From the NCBI GenBank assembly GCA_024919175.1, contig CP103804.1, forward strand, positions 2,170,001 to 2,234,000: a stretch of DNA of 64,000 nt. The letters run 5' to 3'. The DNA comes from Clostridioides difficile (GTDB lineage: Bacteria > Bacillota > Clostridia > Peptostreptococcales > Peptostreptococcaceae). Below are positions 34,926 through 44,060 of this stretch, in pieces. The translations under genes were made by a program, and so were the position numbers. Position 1 is the first letter of the stretch. Each line of letters starts with the position of its first letter. The notes under the pieces were generated by a model that was not told where the DNA came from, did no database searches, and saw nothing but the letters and a program-made list of their open reading frames with translations.

Positions 34926-35654
34926 ATGAATACAATAATTAAAGTTCAAGATTTGGTAAAAGTATTTGATAATCAAGAGGTTATCAAACATTGTAATATG
35001 AATGTAGAGAAAGGAAGTATTTATGGATTTTTAGGTGCAAATGGAGCTGGAAAAACTACAGTACTAAAATTGATAGCAGGTTTATTAAAACCAACCGCTG
35101 GGAATATAATGATTTCTGATATGAATATATCAGAAAATCGTAATAATATTTTAAGAAAAATTGGATGTATTATAGAAACACCGATTTTTTATGAACATTT
35201 ATCAGCTGAGGAGAATTTAAAGATACATAATGCTTACATGAACTTTTCTGGCGCGGATATAAATGCTGTTTTGCAAAAAGTAGGACTTGAAAATACAGGA
35301 AAGTTACAGGTGGGTAAGTTTTCTTTGGGTATGAAGCAAAGGTTGGGGATTGCTCGTGCAATGATACATAATCCAGATATTCTTTTACTTGATGAACCTA
35401 TCAATGGTCTTGATCCTATGGGAATAAAACAAATGCGTGATTTATTCAGAACACTTGCAAAAGAATATGATATGACACTTATTATTTCAAGTCATATATT
35501 AAGTGAAATAGAGTATATAGCTGATACAATAGGTATTATTTCAAATGGAAGTATTTTAAAAGAAATGCCTATGTCTACAGTAAAACAAGAATTTCCTAAT
35601 GGTTTGGAAGAGTATTTTTTTGAATTAATGAATGGAGGAAACAACTGTGTATAA
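34926..35654 (+). CDS. ABC transporter ATPase, bacitracin/lantibiotic protection type
   Basis: A 242-aa ATPase of the BcrA/CprA-like group. Walker A is GANGAGKT, the Q-loop segment IIETPIFYEHLSAEENL is characteristic of this group, the signature is SLGMKQR and Walker B ILLLDEPINGLDP. It pairs with the overlapping downstream permease to expel or detach membrane-active peptides. This role is by family only. No sensor kinase or regulator pair lies next to it, unlike the C. difficile cpr locus. Confidence 0.85.
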   Translation: MNTIIKVQDLVKVFDNQEVIKHCNMNVEKGSIYGFLGANGAGKTTVLKLIAGLLKPTAGNIMISDMNISENRNNILRKIGCIIETPIFYEHLSAEENLKIHNAYMNFSGADINAVLQKVGLENTGKLQVGKFSLGMKQRLGIARAMIHNPDILLLDEPINGLDPMGIKQMRDLFRTLAKEYDMTLIISSHILSEIEYIADTIGIISNGSILKEMPMSTVKQEFPNGLEEYFFELMNGGNNCV

Positions 35655-36351
35655 GCTTATAAAATTAGAACTTAAAAAAAATAAAATTCGCCCTTATCTT
35701 CATGCTATGGGTATCATTACCTTATGTGTATTAGGATTTTTATATATGTTTGCTATGATTGCTTATGTGGGAGTGGATACAGATTCTGCTGAGTTTTATA
35801 ATTACCATAATATTTGGGTAATCACTAACGTTTTACAAATGGCAGCTTATGCTATTTTATCAGCTGTATTGTTTTCCACATTTGTTATAAAAGAATATTC
35901 TGGAAAAAATGCAATTTTGATTTTTACTTATCCAATAAATCGAAAGACTTTATTGAACTCAAAGATTGTATTGATAGCTACATTATGTTTTAGTTTTATG
36001 TTGCTTGGTACCATTATTTCCCTACTTATATTTATGCTTACAGAAGCTATTTTTCCTATGATTTCTGATAATTTTACTCTTGGATTGTTTTTTAAGATTA
36101 TCATTGAAACAATTTTTTGTGCTGTATTCTCTTTATTTATAGGTGTAATTTCTGTTAGCATTGGATTTCGAAAATATTCTATTCAAACAACGATTATAGC
36201 CTCTGTTATTCTTGTCTCATGCGCTGCTAACATTGTATCAACCATGATTCATACATATATTCCTTTTATTATTGTCTGGATAGTAGCAGCAGTGTTAGCT
36301 GGATTTTCGTATGTATGGCTTATCTCAAAAGTTGAAGACATAGAAGTATAA
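35647..36351 (+). CDS. ABC-2 type permease partner
   Basis: A 234-aa membrane protein with six hydrophobic segments and a short cytosolic N-terminus rich in Lys (LIKLELKKNKIRP), typical of ABC-2 permeases of lantibiotic/bacitracin export. GTG 35647 is chosen because GGAGG within the end of the ATPase gene is seven to eight bases before it. An ATG at 35632 is in frame but lacks a site. The genes overlap by eight bases, implying translational coupling. Confidence 0.8.
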   Translation: MYKLIKLELKKNKIRPYLHAMGIITLCVLGFLYMFAMIAYVGVDTDSAEFYNYHNIWVITNVLQMAAYAILSAVLFSTFVIKEYSGKNAILIFTYPINRKTLLNSKIVLIATLCFSFMLLGTIISLLIFMLTEAIFPMISDNFTLGLFFKIIIETIFCAVFSLFIGVISVSIGFRKYSIQTTIIASVILVSCAANIVSTMIHTYIPFIIVWIVAAVLAGFSYVWLISKVEDIEV

Positions 36352-36383
36352 TTGTATATTTAATAAAGGTAGTTTTAATGAAT

Positions 36384-36432
36384 AAAGCAACAGATAATAA
36401 TGTGTCATACTTTTTTATCTGTTGCTTTTTAA
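36384..36432. terminator. Terminator between ABC permease and MFS gene
   Basis: AAAGCAACAGATAA (36384-36397) and TTATCTGTTGCTTT (36415-36428) form a perfect 14-bp stem, followed by TT. The MFS gene converges from the right. Confidence 0.8.
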
Positions 36433-36499
36433 CATTTTGTGAATGATTAAAGTATGTTTTCCAATCAGCTTGTATATTTAAAAATAATTATTTTATATT

Positions 36500-37756
36500 T
36501 TATGCTTTTGATTCATTCTTATATAGATACTTAGCAAGGATTGAGATTAATAGCATAATTATGAACATACATACTATAGGTATATAAATTTTAGAACTGA
36601 AAACTTCAAATAATTTTCCATGCATAATCTGACCAACTGGAGCAACACACTGCGATACAGCTGTAATAGTAGCCATTACTTTCCCCAATAATTCATTGGG
36701 AGTTTGTTTTTGAACAATAGTTAAAACGAATACAGTTATAATTGTCATAGATATGGCTATAGGTATAACACAAATAAATAGTAATATAAAAGATGGATAA
36801 TATCCTAGTCTAAGCATTGAAGGTGAAATAGAAATAGCCATTGGTATCATCAAAATACTAATTAACATTAACCAACGATACAATGTACTCATTTTCATTT
36901 TTTTAGCAAATAGACCTATTGAAAGAGCACCTAAAACACTACTAAATTCAATAATTCCTATCCCTATGCCGTACATATTATTACTACTGTGCATTGTTAT
37001 ACGTAAAATATATTGTATTCCTACAAGTAAGAATGGAGTCAAAAATAAATTTAAAGAAGCAGCTAGAATCATGGCTTTACTAATATAAGATTGTTTTAGA
37101 ACATAAGAAAAACCTTCTTTCATATCACCAACTATTGTTGATACTATACTTCCATTAACTTCTCTTTTATCAAAAGGGATATGAATAAACATTTCCATTA
37201 CTGCAGATAGAAAAAATGCAATACAACTTATAATAAGAAGCATCTTAATTCCAATAAGACCATACAATAAACCTCCAAGAACAGGAGCAAACATACTTGA
37301 AAGAGAGCCTATTCCATTTACAATTCCATTTGCTTGTTCTAAATCTTTTTCATTTACTATTAAAGGTATACTTGCTTGCACAGTAGGTTGATACATAGAG
37401 CTAATAATTGACAATAGTACCATAATAACTCCAATTAACATAATTGAATTGTTTAGAGAGGAAAGAAGAAAAATAAAAGTAAAAATAATAATTGAACTCA
37501 TAAAATCAAATATAACCATTAGATTTTTACGATTAAATCTATCAGCTATTGCACCTCCAATTGGAGAAAATAAAAGAGGTATGTTTGATATTGCATATAA
37601 AGCTGCAAATATGTCTGCACGTCCTGTCGTATCTAAAATATAGGTAGAAAGCCCAAACCTTAATAAAGATGAGCCAAGTATAGAGATAATTTGACCAAGT
37701 ACTATTAGATTAAAATTCTTATTAAAACAACTATTCATTTTATTTAAATCTTGCAT
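36500..37756 (-). CDS. MFS transporter, macrolide-efflux (MefA)-like
   Basis: A 418-aa transporter with 12 predicted helices. The N-terminal segment FNLIVLGQIISILGSSLLRFGLS and the motif A loop GGAIADRFNRKNLM match the MFS_3/MefA drug-efflux branch. Clinical or natural substrates cannot be read from the sequence. The promoter holds a TetR-type operator, indicating repression relieved by a ligand, yet no tetR gene is adjacent. Base composition does not differ visibly from its neighbours. Confidence 0.82.
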   Translation of the reverse strand: MQDLNKMNSCFNKNFNLIVLGQIISILGSSLLRFGLSTYILDTTGRADIFAALYAISNIPLLFSPIGGAIADRFNRKNLMVIFDFMSSIIIFTFIFLLSSLNNSIMLIGVIMVLLSIISSMYQPTVQASIPLIVNEKDLEQANGIVNGIGSLSSMFAPVLGGLLYGLIGIKMLLIISCIAFFLSAVMEMFIHIPFDKREVNGSIVSTIVGDMKEGFSYVLKQSYISKAMILAASLNLFLTPFLLVGIQYILRITMHSSNNMYGIGIGIIEFSSVLGALSIGLFAKKMKMSTLYRWLMLISILMIPMAISISPSMLRLGYYPSFILLFICVIPIAISMTIITVFVLTIVQKQTPNELLGKVMATITAVSQCVAPVGQIMHGKLFEVFSSKIYIPIVCMFIIMLLISILAKYLYKNESKA

Positions 37757-37783
37757 TTTTAGAACACCTCACTTTCAAAGACT

Positions 37784-37830
37784 GACCGTCGGTCTATAAA
37801 AATTATAATCAATTATAAATAAAAAGTCAA
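37784..37830 (-). promoter_or_regulatory. Strong promoter with TetR-type operator for MFS gene
   Basis: On the minus strand TTGACT (37830-37825), 17 bp and TATAAT (37807-37802). The palindrome GACCGtCGGTC (37784-37794) follows at the start site. GACCG/CGGTC half-sites are typical of TetR-family operators. Confidence 0.7.
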
Positions 37831-38015
37831 TATATATACTTAATTTATAATTTTAAAATTATATTTTTAGTTTAAATAAAAGGTATGATAGCTATCAAAA
37901 ATATGTAATATCTTATGAACAGACGATATTTATTTGATGCTAAATCAAAAATAGTAATTTGAAATAGTTATAATGAATAGTATTAATATATAGATATAGG
38001 GAGATTGATGAAATC

Positions 38016-38513
38016 ATGTATGAAAAAGATAAGGTTATATATAATTTGGAAGAATGTGAAAGTATAGAAAGCACATCTTACTTTTCTCAATTTAATACAT
38101 ATAAAAATTTTAAACTCGTTTCTAAAAAATCTGGAGTAAATTTATTAGATACATCTGTTTGTGGCATGAATATCCACGACATAAAATTGATTGATACAAT
38201 AGAGTGCATGTCTTTAGATGATGAACAGATGACTGGTAAAAAGTTGATTTTAGTTGGGGATATAGATACTAATATAAGATTAGAAAATGCAGGTAATTCA
38301 AAAAGAAATAGGCGTTCTACAAAGAAAAATATACTTGAATTAAAAATACCTTTTAGTACATTTATACAAATGCCTAGAGGCGTAAAAAATAACGATAAAA
38401 TTAATTTAAAGTATCTTATACAAGATATAACATCATCTACTTTAGATGACAATAATTTATTTATAAGCGTAACTACAATTATAAGTTATGACAATAATTT
38501 TAAAATAAGATAA
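38016..38513 (+). CDS. SPOCS-domain (DUF3794) protein, small
   Basis: A 165-aa protein. The half from residue about 60 to the end has the SPOCS/DUF3794 pattern: KLILVGDIDTNIRL, KIPFSTFIQMP, KINLKYLIQDITSS and a final FISVTTIISYD strand. This fold is known from the sporulation protein SipL and spore-coat proteins such as CotL-like families. It has no signal peptide or membrane segment. It is 27 bp before a second SPOCS-like gene, so the pair is a probable operon. A role in spore envelope assembly is inference. Confidence 0.6.
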   Translation: MYEKDKVIYNLEECESIESTSYFSQFNTYKNFKLVSKKSGVNLLDTSVCGMNIHDIKLIDTIECMSLDDEQMTGKKLILVGDIDTNIRLENAGNSKRNRRSTKKNILELKIPFSTFIQMPRGVKNNDKINLKYLIQDITSSTLDDNNLFISVTTIISYDNNFKIR

Positions 38514-38540
38514 CATTTAAATTATAGAAAGGTGGATGCA

Positions 38541-39425
38541 ATGAAAAATATCAATGAATATGAGGGAGATTTTAGTTATAAGTTATTATCTAGAAGCCCT
38601 ATAATAACAAAAACTACTTTTAGTAATATGGTTTCAAATGATATGAGTGGAAATATTTTAAAGGTAGAAAAATATGTTGATAAAGAATGTGCATCTGTAT
38701 TTGATATTTTAACATATACTATTATTGTTACAAATATAAGTAATCGTAAAACTGGAAATATATTTTTTAAAGATTATATTTCTAAATATATAAAGTTTAT
38801 AAATAATACTGTAGAAGTTAATGGTATTAAAAAAGGTGGATTAAATCCACAACAAGGTTTTTACATAGGTAGAATAAATGGAAATTGTAAAAAAATAATA
38901 TCTTTTAAAAGTATAGTATTAGCAAATTCAGCATGTAGGGTTATAGAAAACCACGCTAATATATATTATTATTATAAATATGATATGGAAAAATTTCCAA
39001 TGAAAATATCAATAGAAAGTAACCGCGTTCATACAAGCATTAAAAAAGCTGTATTTAAACAATTAAATATAAGTAATACTTTGAAAGCACCTAAAAATCT
39101 AAAAGACATATTAAAAGTGGATACAAATAGCAAAATACTCAATGTAAAACTTATAAAAAATCCTATAAATAAAGAAAAAGATTTGAAACTATGCAATTTA
39201 ATAATCGTTGGAAGTATAGATTTTGAAATGGATTATAGTTGTAGGGATTATAGTAAAATTAAAAAAGTAACTAAAACTTTTGGTTTTTCTTGCTTTATTT
39301 GTTCACCTGTTGGAATAGTTTATGAAGATGTAAAAAGTATAAAGATAAAAACTGAGCAGGTATCAATAAATGAACTGAATAATGGTGAATTATTTATAAA
39401 TACATCACTTTTATTATACTATTAA
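38541..39425 (+). CDS. DUF11-like plus SPOCS-like protein
   Basis: A 294-aa protein. Residues about 30-150 (YTIIVTNISNRKTGNIFFKD, INNTVEVNG, NCKKIISFKS) match the DUF11 (conserved repeat, TIGR01451) Ig-like domain. The remainder (about 185-294) resembles the SPOCS domain of the preceding gene, for example LCNLIIVGSIDFEMDY and a closing LFINTSLLLYY strand. ATG 38541 follows AAAGGTGG; GTG 38532 lies inside that site and is rejected. No export signal is seen. The function is unknown and a spore-surface structural role is a guess. Confidence 0.55.
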   Translation: MKNINEYEGDFSYKLLSRSPIITKTTFSNMVSNDMSGNILKVEKYVDKECASVFDILTYTIIVTNISNRKTGNIFFKDYISKYIKFINNTVEVNGIKKGGLNPQQGFYIGRINGNCKKIISFKSIVLANSACRVIENHANIYYYYKYDMEKFPMKISIESNRVHTSIKKAVFKQLNISNTLKAPKNLKDILKVDTNSKILNVKLIKNPINKEKDLKLCNLIIVGSIDFEMDYSCRDYSKIKKVTKTFGFSCFICSPVGIVYEDVKSIKIKTEQVSINELNNGELFINTSLLLYY

Positions 39426-39706
39426 CTAGTTGTACATAAAATTTAAAATTACTAAAATAACTATATAGTTTAATGTATATAAATATTATTATAAAGTATA
39501 GACAAGGTGATAATTGTTGTTAAAATAGTATCAATTATAAAAATTAAGCATCTAGCTTTATGCTAAAATAAGACAAATATGTTAAAAAAATGATAAGTTA
39601 TGAGAACTTTTGCCATCTTCAATTAATATATTATTACTAGTAATAACTTTAAAATCATATTACTATTATACAAATTTTAGCTTTAAAAGAAGGTGACAAA
39701 AAGTAA

Positions 39707-40249
39707 ATGAAAATATGCATAACAGTAGGTCATAGTATACTAAAAGGTGGAAAAAGTACAGGTGTAAATGCAATAGTTGATGAGTATAGTTATAATAAAA
39801 AATTAGCCTCTATGCTAGCAGAGATGCTTATAAGTCAAGGTAATACAGTAGATGTAATAATTTGTCCAGAAAGACATTTTGTAGCAGAAAAGGAAGAGTT
39901 TTTTTATAGAGTTCCAAAAGTAAATAGTGGCAAATATGATTTACTAGTAGAGCTACATTTAAATAAAAGTGATGGAAAAAGTTTTGGTGCAGAAGTACTC
40001 TATTATGGTAATGAAGGATTAGAATATGCTAAAAGAGTATCTAATAAACTTGGAGAATTATTTGAAAATAGAGGAGCTAAAAAAAGAGAAAATTTATATA
40101 TATTGAGAAACACCAATCCAGTTGCAATACAAATTGAAAGTTTTTTCTGTGATAATGTGGATGATTGCAATAAAGCTAATGAAGCAGGGTATGACTATAT
40201 AGCACGATTAATTACAGAAGGTATTTTGGATAAAGATATAGGTATGTGA
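39707..40249 (+). CDS. N-acetylmuramoyl-L-alanine amidase, orphan endolysin-like catalytic domain
   Basis: A 180-aa zinc amidase (Amidase_3, PF01520) that cleaves between muramic acid and L-alanine. His9 (ITVGHS), Glu26, His84 (VELHLN) and Glu144 (IQIESFFCDN) are the metal and catalytic positions. The sequence closely follows the N-terminal half of the C. difficile phage endolysin CD27L as remembered, including the end of the domain (EGILDKDI), but the cell-wall-binding C-terminal half is absent. No phage genes surround it. AAGGTGA precedes the ATG. Either a domesticated lysin fragment or a dedicated amidase; no signal peptide. Confidence 0.88.
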   Translation: MKICITVGHSILKGGKSTGVNAIVDEYSYNKKLASMLAEMLISQGNTVDVIICPERHFVAEKEEFFYRVPKVNSGKYDLLVELHLNKSDGKSFGAEVLYYGNEGLEYAKRVSNKLGELFENRGAKKRENLYILRNTNPVAIQIESFFCDNVDDCNKANEAGYDYIARLITEGILDKDIGM

Positions 40250-40599
40250 GATTATGGCAATTTAGGTATTGATTAATACCTTTTAATCTTAGATATAAAT
40301 TGAAACAATGTATAGAAATATAAATTAAACCTATAAAAGGTATACTAATTCAGTTTATCTAAATAGATTTAATTATCTAAAAAAATACCCCTTGAAAATA
40401 TTGATTTATCAATGTTAATAAGGGGTATTTTTTGTAAGATTTTATTTTAATTTAAGGGTTAGTTTATAATTTCTTGCTGTAAAATCTATAAATATAGAAT
40501 AATAAAAAGTATAAAAATATAGATGTCTTACATTATAATAATATAATGGAGAAAAATATAATTGATAAAATGAAAATAAACATAATAAGGTGGTAATAT
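40250..40599 (+). other. Intergenic region between amidase and helicase genes
   Basis: It holds the terminator at 40381-40432 and the helicase upstream region. Nothing gene-like is seen; 40250-40380 is featureless AT-rich DNA. Confidence 0.6.
40381..40436. terminator. Strong terminator, probably bidirectional
   Basis: AAAAATACCCCTT (40381-40393) pairs with AAGGGGTATTTTT (40420-40432), followed by more T. The A-run on the left allows function on the other strand too. Confidence 0.8.
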
Positions 40600-42093
40600 A
40601 TGAAATATACATTTGAAAGTTTTAAATTAGATAAAAATATACTTAAGTCATTAAAAAATTTAGAATATAATGTGCCTTCTAAAGTACAAATGGAAGTTAT
40701 TCCAGAATTATTAAATAATAAAAATATAGCAGTAAAATCAAAAACAGGAAGTGGGAAAACAGCAAGTTTTGCAATACCTATATGTGAAAATATTGATGTA
40801 GAGTACAATAGTATTCAAGCACTCATAGTAGTACCAACGAGAGAATTAGCACTACAGGTAAAAGATGAGATATCAAATATAGGAAGGTTAAAGAAGGTAA
40901 GATGTAGTGCTATATTTGGTAGACAATCTATAAAAGAACAAATAGCTGAGCTAAAGCAAAGAGTTCATGTAGTTGTAGCTACTCCAGGTAGAATAATTGA
41001 CCATATAAATAGAGGTACTATTAAGTTAGAAAAAATAAAATATTTAATAATAGATGAAGCTGATAAAATGTTTAACAAAGGTTTTCTTGAACAAATGGAA
41101 ACAATATTAACAAATATACCTAAAGAGAAAACATTAGGTCTTTTTTCAGCTACAATAGGTGAAGAAATAAAATATATATGTGAAAAATATATGCCAGATT
41201 ACAACATTATAAATGTAGAGGAAAATGAAAGTAATACTAATGAAGGATTAAGACAAATAGATGACAAAATAATCAAGTCAAAGGAAAGAAATAAGTATGT
41301 AGTTTTAAAAGAATTAATATACAGCGAAAATCCAAGAAGTGTAATAATATTTTGTAATACTAAAGAAAAAGTATCTAAACTATATAATAAAATGAGTAAG
41401 GAAGGTTTTTTGGTAAGAGAGTTACATGCAGATTTATCACAAGAAAAAAGAATATTTGTGATTAAGGATTTTAAAAATATAAAGTTTAATGTATTAGTTA
41501 GTAGTGATGTAGCATCTAGAGGAATACATATTGATGATATTTCTTTAGTGATAAACTATGATGTTCCACAAGATAAGGAAAACTATATACATAGAATAGG
41601 TAGGACTGGTAGAAAAGGAAATAGTGGAAAAGCTATTACTATAGTAGATGAAAAGGATGAAAAATATATAGATAATATAGAAACATATGTAGGATATAAA
41701 ATCAATGAATTAACTAATATAGAACAAAGTAGTATTATGCAGGGTAAAGTTTTATTTGAAGAATATTCAAAAGAAATTTTGAAAGAAGTATCGAAAAGAA
41801 AAAAAATGGATAAAAATTCACACAAAAGTAAATGTATAGGGCCAAATCTAGAAAATGAAGTTGTTAGATTATATCTAAATGCTGGTAAAAAGAAGAAAAT
41901 AAGGGTTTTAGATATAGTTGGAGCATTTAGTAATATAAAAGGTATTACTAATGATGATATAGGTGTAATCGAAGTTCAAGATTTATGTTCATATATAGAT
42001 ATATTAAATTATAAGGGAGACTTGATATTAAAAAAATATAAGGAGATACCTATAAAGAAAAAAATGGTTAAGGTAAAAAGAGATGTACGATAA
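40600..42093 (+). CDS. dbpA: DEAD-box RNA helicase DbpA
   Basis: A 497-aa helicase. Motifs in order: Q motif with KVQMEVIP, I SKTGSGKT, Ia PTRELALQ, Ib TPGR, II DEAD, III SAT, and VI HRIGRTGRKG. The C-terminal 75 residues (VRLYLNAGKKKKIRVLDIVGAF, GVIEVQDLCSYIDI) are the DbpA RNA-binding domain (PF03880), which recognises hairpin 92 of 23S rRNA. The role is large-subunit assembly. AAGGTGG lies before the ATG. Monocistronic by flanking DNA. Confidence 0.93.
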   Translation: MKYTFESFKLDKNILKSLKNLEYNVPSKVQMEVIPELLNNKNIAVKSKTGSGKTASFAIPICENIDVEYNSIQALIVVPTRELALQVKDEISNIGRLKKVRCSAIFGRQSIKEQIAELKQRVHVVVATPGRIIDHINRGTIKLEKIKYLIIDEADKMFNKGFLEQMETILTNIPKEKTLGLFSATIGEEIKYICEKYMPDYNIINVEENESNTNEGLRQIDDKIIKSKERNKYVVLKELIYSENPRSVIIFCNTKEKVSKLYNKMSKEGFLVRELHADLSQEKRIFVIKDFKNIKFNVLVSSDVASRGIHIDDISLVINYDVPQDKENYIHRIGRTGRKGNSGKAITIVDEKDEKYIDNIETYVGYKINELTNIEQSSIMQGKVLFEEYSKEILKEVSKRKKMDKNSHKSKCIGPNLENEVVRLYLNAGKKKKIRVLDIVGAFSNIKGITNDDIGVIEVQDLCSYIDILNYKGDLILKKYKEIPIKKKMVKVKRDVR

Positions 42094-42218
42094 TTCAGTT
42101 ATCATTATTAGTTAATTATTACAATAAAGTGAATTTGTTTTATATTTTCTAAGTATAATGAGATTATAAAGGCTCGATAAAATAAAATTAAAAGAAAGAA
42201 GAATTTGATTAAAAAATA

Positions 42219-42256
42219 GCTACGCACACTCGTGACTTTAGTCATGAGTTAGTTGC
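42219..42256. mobile_element. IS200/IS605-like end hairpin, solo remnant
   Basis: CTCGTGAC-TTTA-GTCATGAG (42229-42248) is a short hairpin with a TTTA loop. GACTTTAGTC hairpins of this kind are typical of the ends of IS200/IS605 elements and their tnpB-bearing or non-autonomous relatives. No transposase gene or second end is visible nearby. Confidence 0.35.
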
Positions 42257-42270
42257 TTAGGAGGTATTAT

Positions 42271-42966
42271 ATGAAATATTTTGGAAATGGATTAAGTGAA
42301 GTACACAAAGAATTAAATAAAATCATACGCAAAGAGGAAAAAATAGAAGAGGCAAAAACACTACTTTTGGAAATACATTCAAAATTACACCTCTCAGAAG
42401 TATCAAATACAGAAAAAAATGAAGTGGATAAACTTATTCATGACTTAAACAGAAATGAATATGCTATTATGCAAACAAATAAAGATGAAACTATTGCATG
42501 GGTTTTGTGGCACATTTCAAGGATTGAAGATTTAACAGTAAATATATTGATTGCCCAAAAAGAACAAATTTTTAATGAACAATGGAAAGAGAGATTGAAT
42601 GTTTTTATTACAGATACAGGAAATGCTTTATCTGATGATGAAATTATGAATTTAAGTAAAAGTATAAATATTGATGAACTGCTTTGCTATCGAAACGAAG
42701 TTGCAAAAAACACAAGAGAAGTTGTTAAGAATTTGAAAGCTGAAGATATGAAGCGAAAGGTTGAGCCAATTGATTTAGAAAGGATTTTGGTAACTGGTGG
42801 AGTAACAAAACATGAAGATTCTATTTGGTTATTGGACTTTTGGGGGAATAAAGATATTGCTGGTATTTTGCTTATGCCTCCTACTCGCCATGTTATACTC
42901 CACTTGAATGATTGTTGTAAATGGAAAGAACATTTTCGTACAAAAAAGAAACTTTATAGAAGTTAA
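42271..42966 (+). CDS. DinB-like four-helix metal-binding protein
   Basis: A 231-aa helical protein with the DinB/YfiT-type His pattern: WHISRIEDL (residues about 83-91) and RHVILHLNDC near the C-terminus. Such proteins bind a metal and are thiol- or damage-related enzymes, but the substrate is unknown. Start: ATG 42271 lies seven bases after TAGGAGG. The upstream hairpin at 42229 lies within its likely leader. No operon partner. Confidence 0.65.
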   Translation: MKYFGNGLSEVHKELNKIIRKEEKIEEAKTLLLEIHSKLHLSEVSNTEKNEVDKLIHDLNRNEYAIMQTNKDETIAWVLWHISRIEDLTVNILIAQKEQIFNEQWKERLNVFITDTGNALSDDEIMNLSKSINIDELLCYRNEVAKNTREVVKNLKAEDMKRKVEPIDLERILVTGGVTKHEDSIWLLDFWGNKDIAGILLMPPTRHVILHLNDCCKWKEHFRTKKKLYRS

Positions 42967-43121
42967 ACTACAATAAATTAAGTAAACAATAAATCAACTA
43001 AAGGTATTATTGATTTTAGCGATATTCTAAGATATACTATTTTTAAGTGTTTATAACAATAGTCATTTTAAATGTAAGTCATAAACATATATTTATAGAA
43101 ATATTAAAGGGGGGGAAATAT

Positions 43122-43886
43122 ATGGCATATTTTAACTATAATAACAAACAGTGCTACTATAATGAAATTGGAGATGGCACACCATTACTTTTATTACATG
43201 GAAATACAGCTTCTTCTAAGATGTTTGATGATATAATCGATTTTTATAAAGATGAATATAAAGTAATATTAATTGATTTTGTAGGTCATGGTAAATCTCA
43301 AATGGTTGATAAGTTTTCTGAAGATTTATGGTTTGATGAGGCCATGCAAGTTATATGTTTTTTAGAAACGATGAACTATAAAAAAGTAAACATAATTGGT
43401 AGTAGTGGAGGAGCTCTTGTTGCATTAAATGTTGCACTTGAAAGACCTGATTTAGTTAATAAAATAATAGCAGATAGCTTTGAAGGGGAAGCTCCTTTAG
43501 AATCATTTGTAAAAAATGTAAAGTTAGAGCGTGAAGCATCAAAGCAAGATGATGATGCAAAAGCTTTTTATGTTTATAATCAAGGCGAAAATTGGGAGCA
43601 AGTAGTAGATAATGATACAGAAGCTATTTTTGAACATTATAAAACTATAGGCAAATTTTTTCATAAGCCTCTACAAACTATGCAACCAGAAGTGCTTTTA
43701 ACAGGAAGCAGAGAAGATGAGTTTGTATCTTTATTATCTCATGATTTTTTTGAAAATACTTTTCCATCACTTCTTGAAAAAATTAAAAATGGAAAAATGC
43801 ATCTGTTTAATAAAGGTGGGCATCCAGCTATTTTATCAAATGGATTAATTTTTTCAAATGTAGCAAAAAAATTTTTAAAAGAATAA
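43122..43886 (+). CDS. Alpha/beta hydrolase
   Basis: A 254-aa soluble hydrolase. The oxyanion segment LLLHGNTASS, strand IDFVGHGKSQ and nucleophile elbow IIGSSGGAL (Ser in GSSGG) are clear. The catalytic His is in KGGHPAIL. The upstream ORF start at 43047 is rejected: GGGGGG precedes ATG 43122. A 22-codon relic of a second copy of its C-terminus lies at 45664-45735, which shows past duplication in this segment. Confidence 0.85.
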   Translation: MAYFNYNNKQCYYNEIGDGTPLLLLHGNTASSKMFDDIIDFYKDEYKVILIDFVGHGKSQMVDKFSEDLWFDEAMQVICFLETMNYKKVNIIGSSGGALVALNVALERPDLVNKIIADSFEGEAPLESFVKNVKLEREASKQDDDAKAFYVYNQGENWEQVVDNDTEAIFEHYKTIGKFFHKPLQTMQPEVLLTGSREDEFVSLLSHDFFENTFPSLLEKIKNGKMHLFNKGGHPAILSNGLIFSNVAKKFLKE

Positions 43887-44007
43887 TTTAATGATATAAT
43901 TTGAGCATGGAATAGAGTGTGTTATGGAAATAAAGAATACTTTATATTTTATAAAAATTTATCAAATATATTTTAACAACATATAAATTAAATTTTCAAC
44001 AAATAAA

Positions 44008-44036
44008 TTGACACTAACGTAACGTAATAGTATAGA
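44008..44036 (+). promoter_or_regulatory. MerR-type promoter with dyad in spacer
   Basis: TTGACA (44008-44013) and TATAGA (44031-44036) flank CTAACGTAACGTAATAG, an imperfect dyad (ACTAACGT/ACGTAATAGT) placed between the boxes as MerR-family regulators require. It suggests autoregulation of the following gene. Confidence 0.6.
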
Positions 44037-44060
44037 ATGAATTAACAAAGGGGTATAGTA

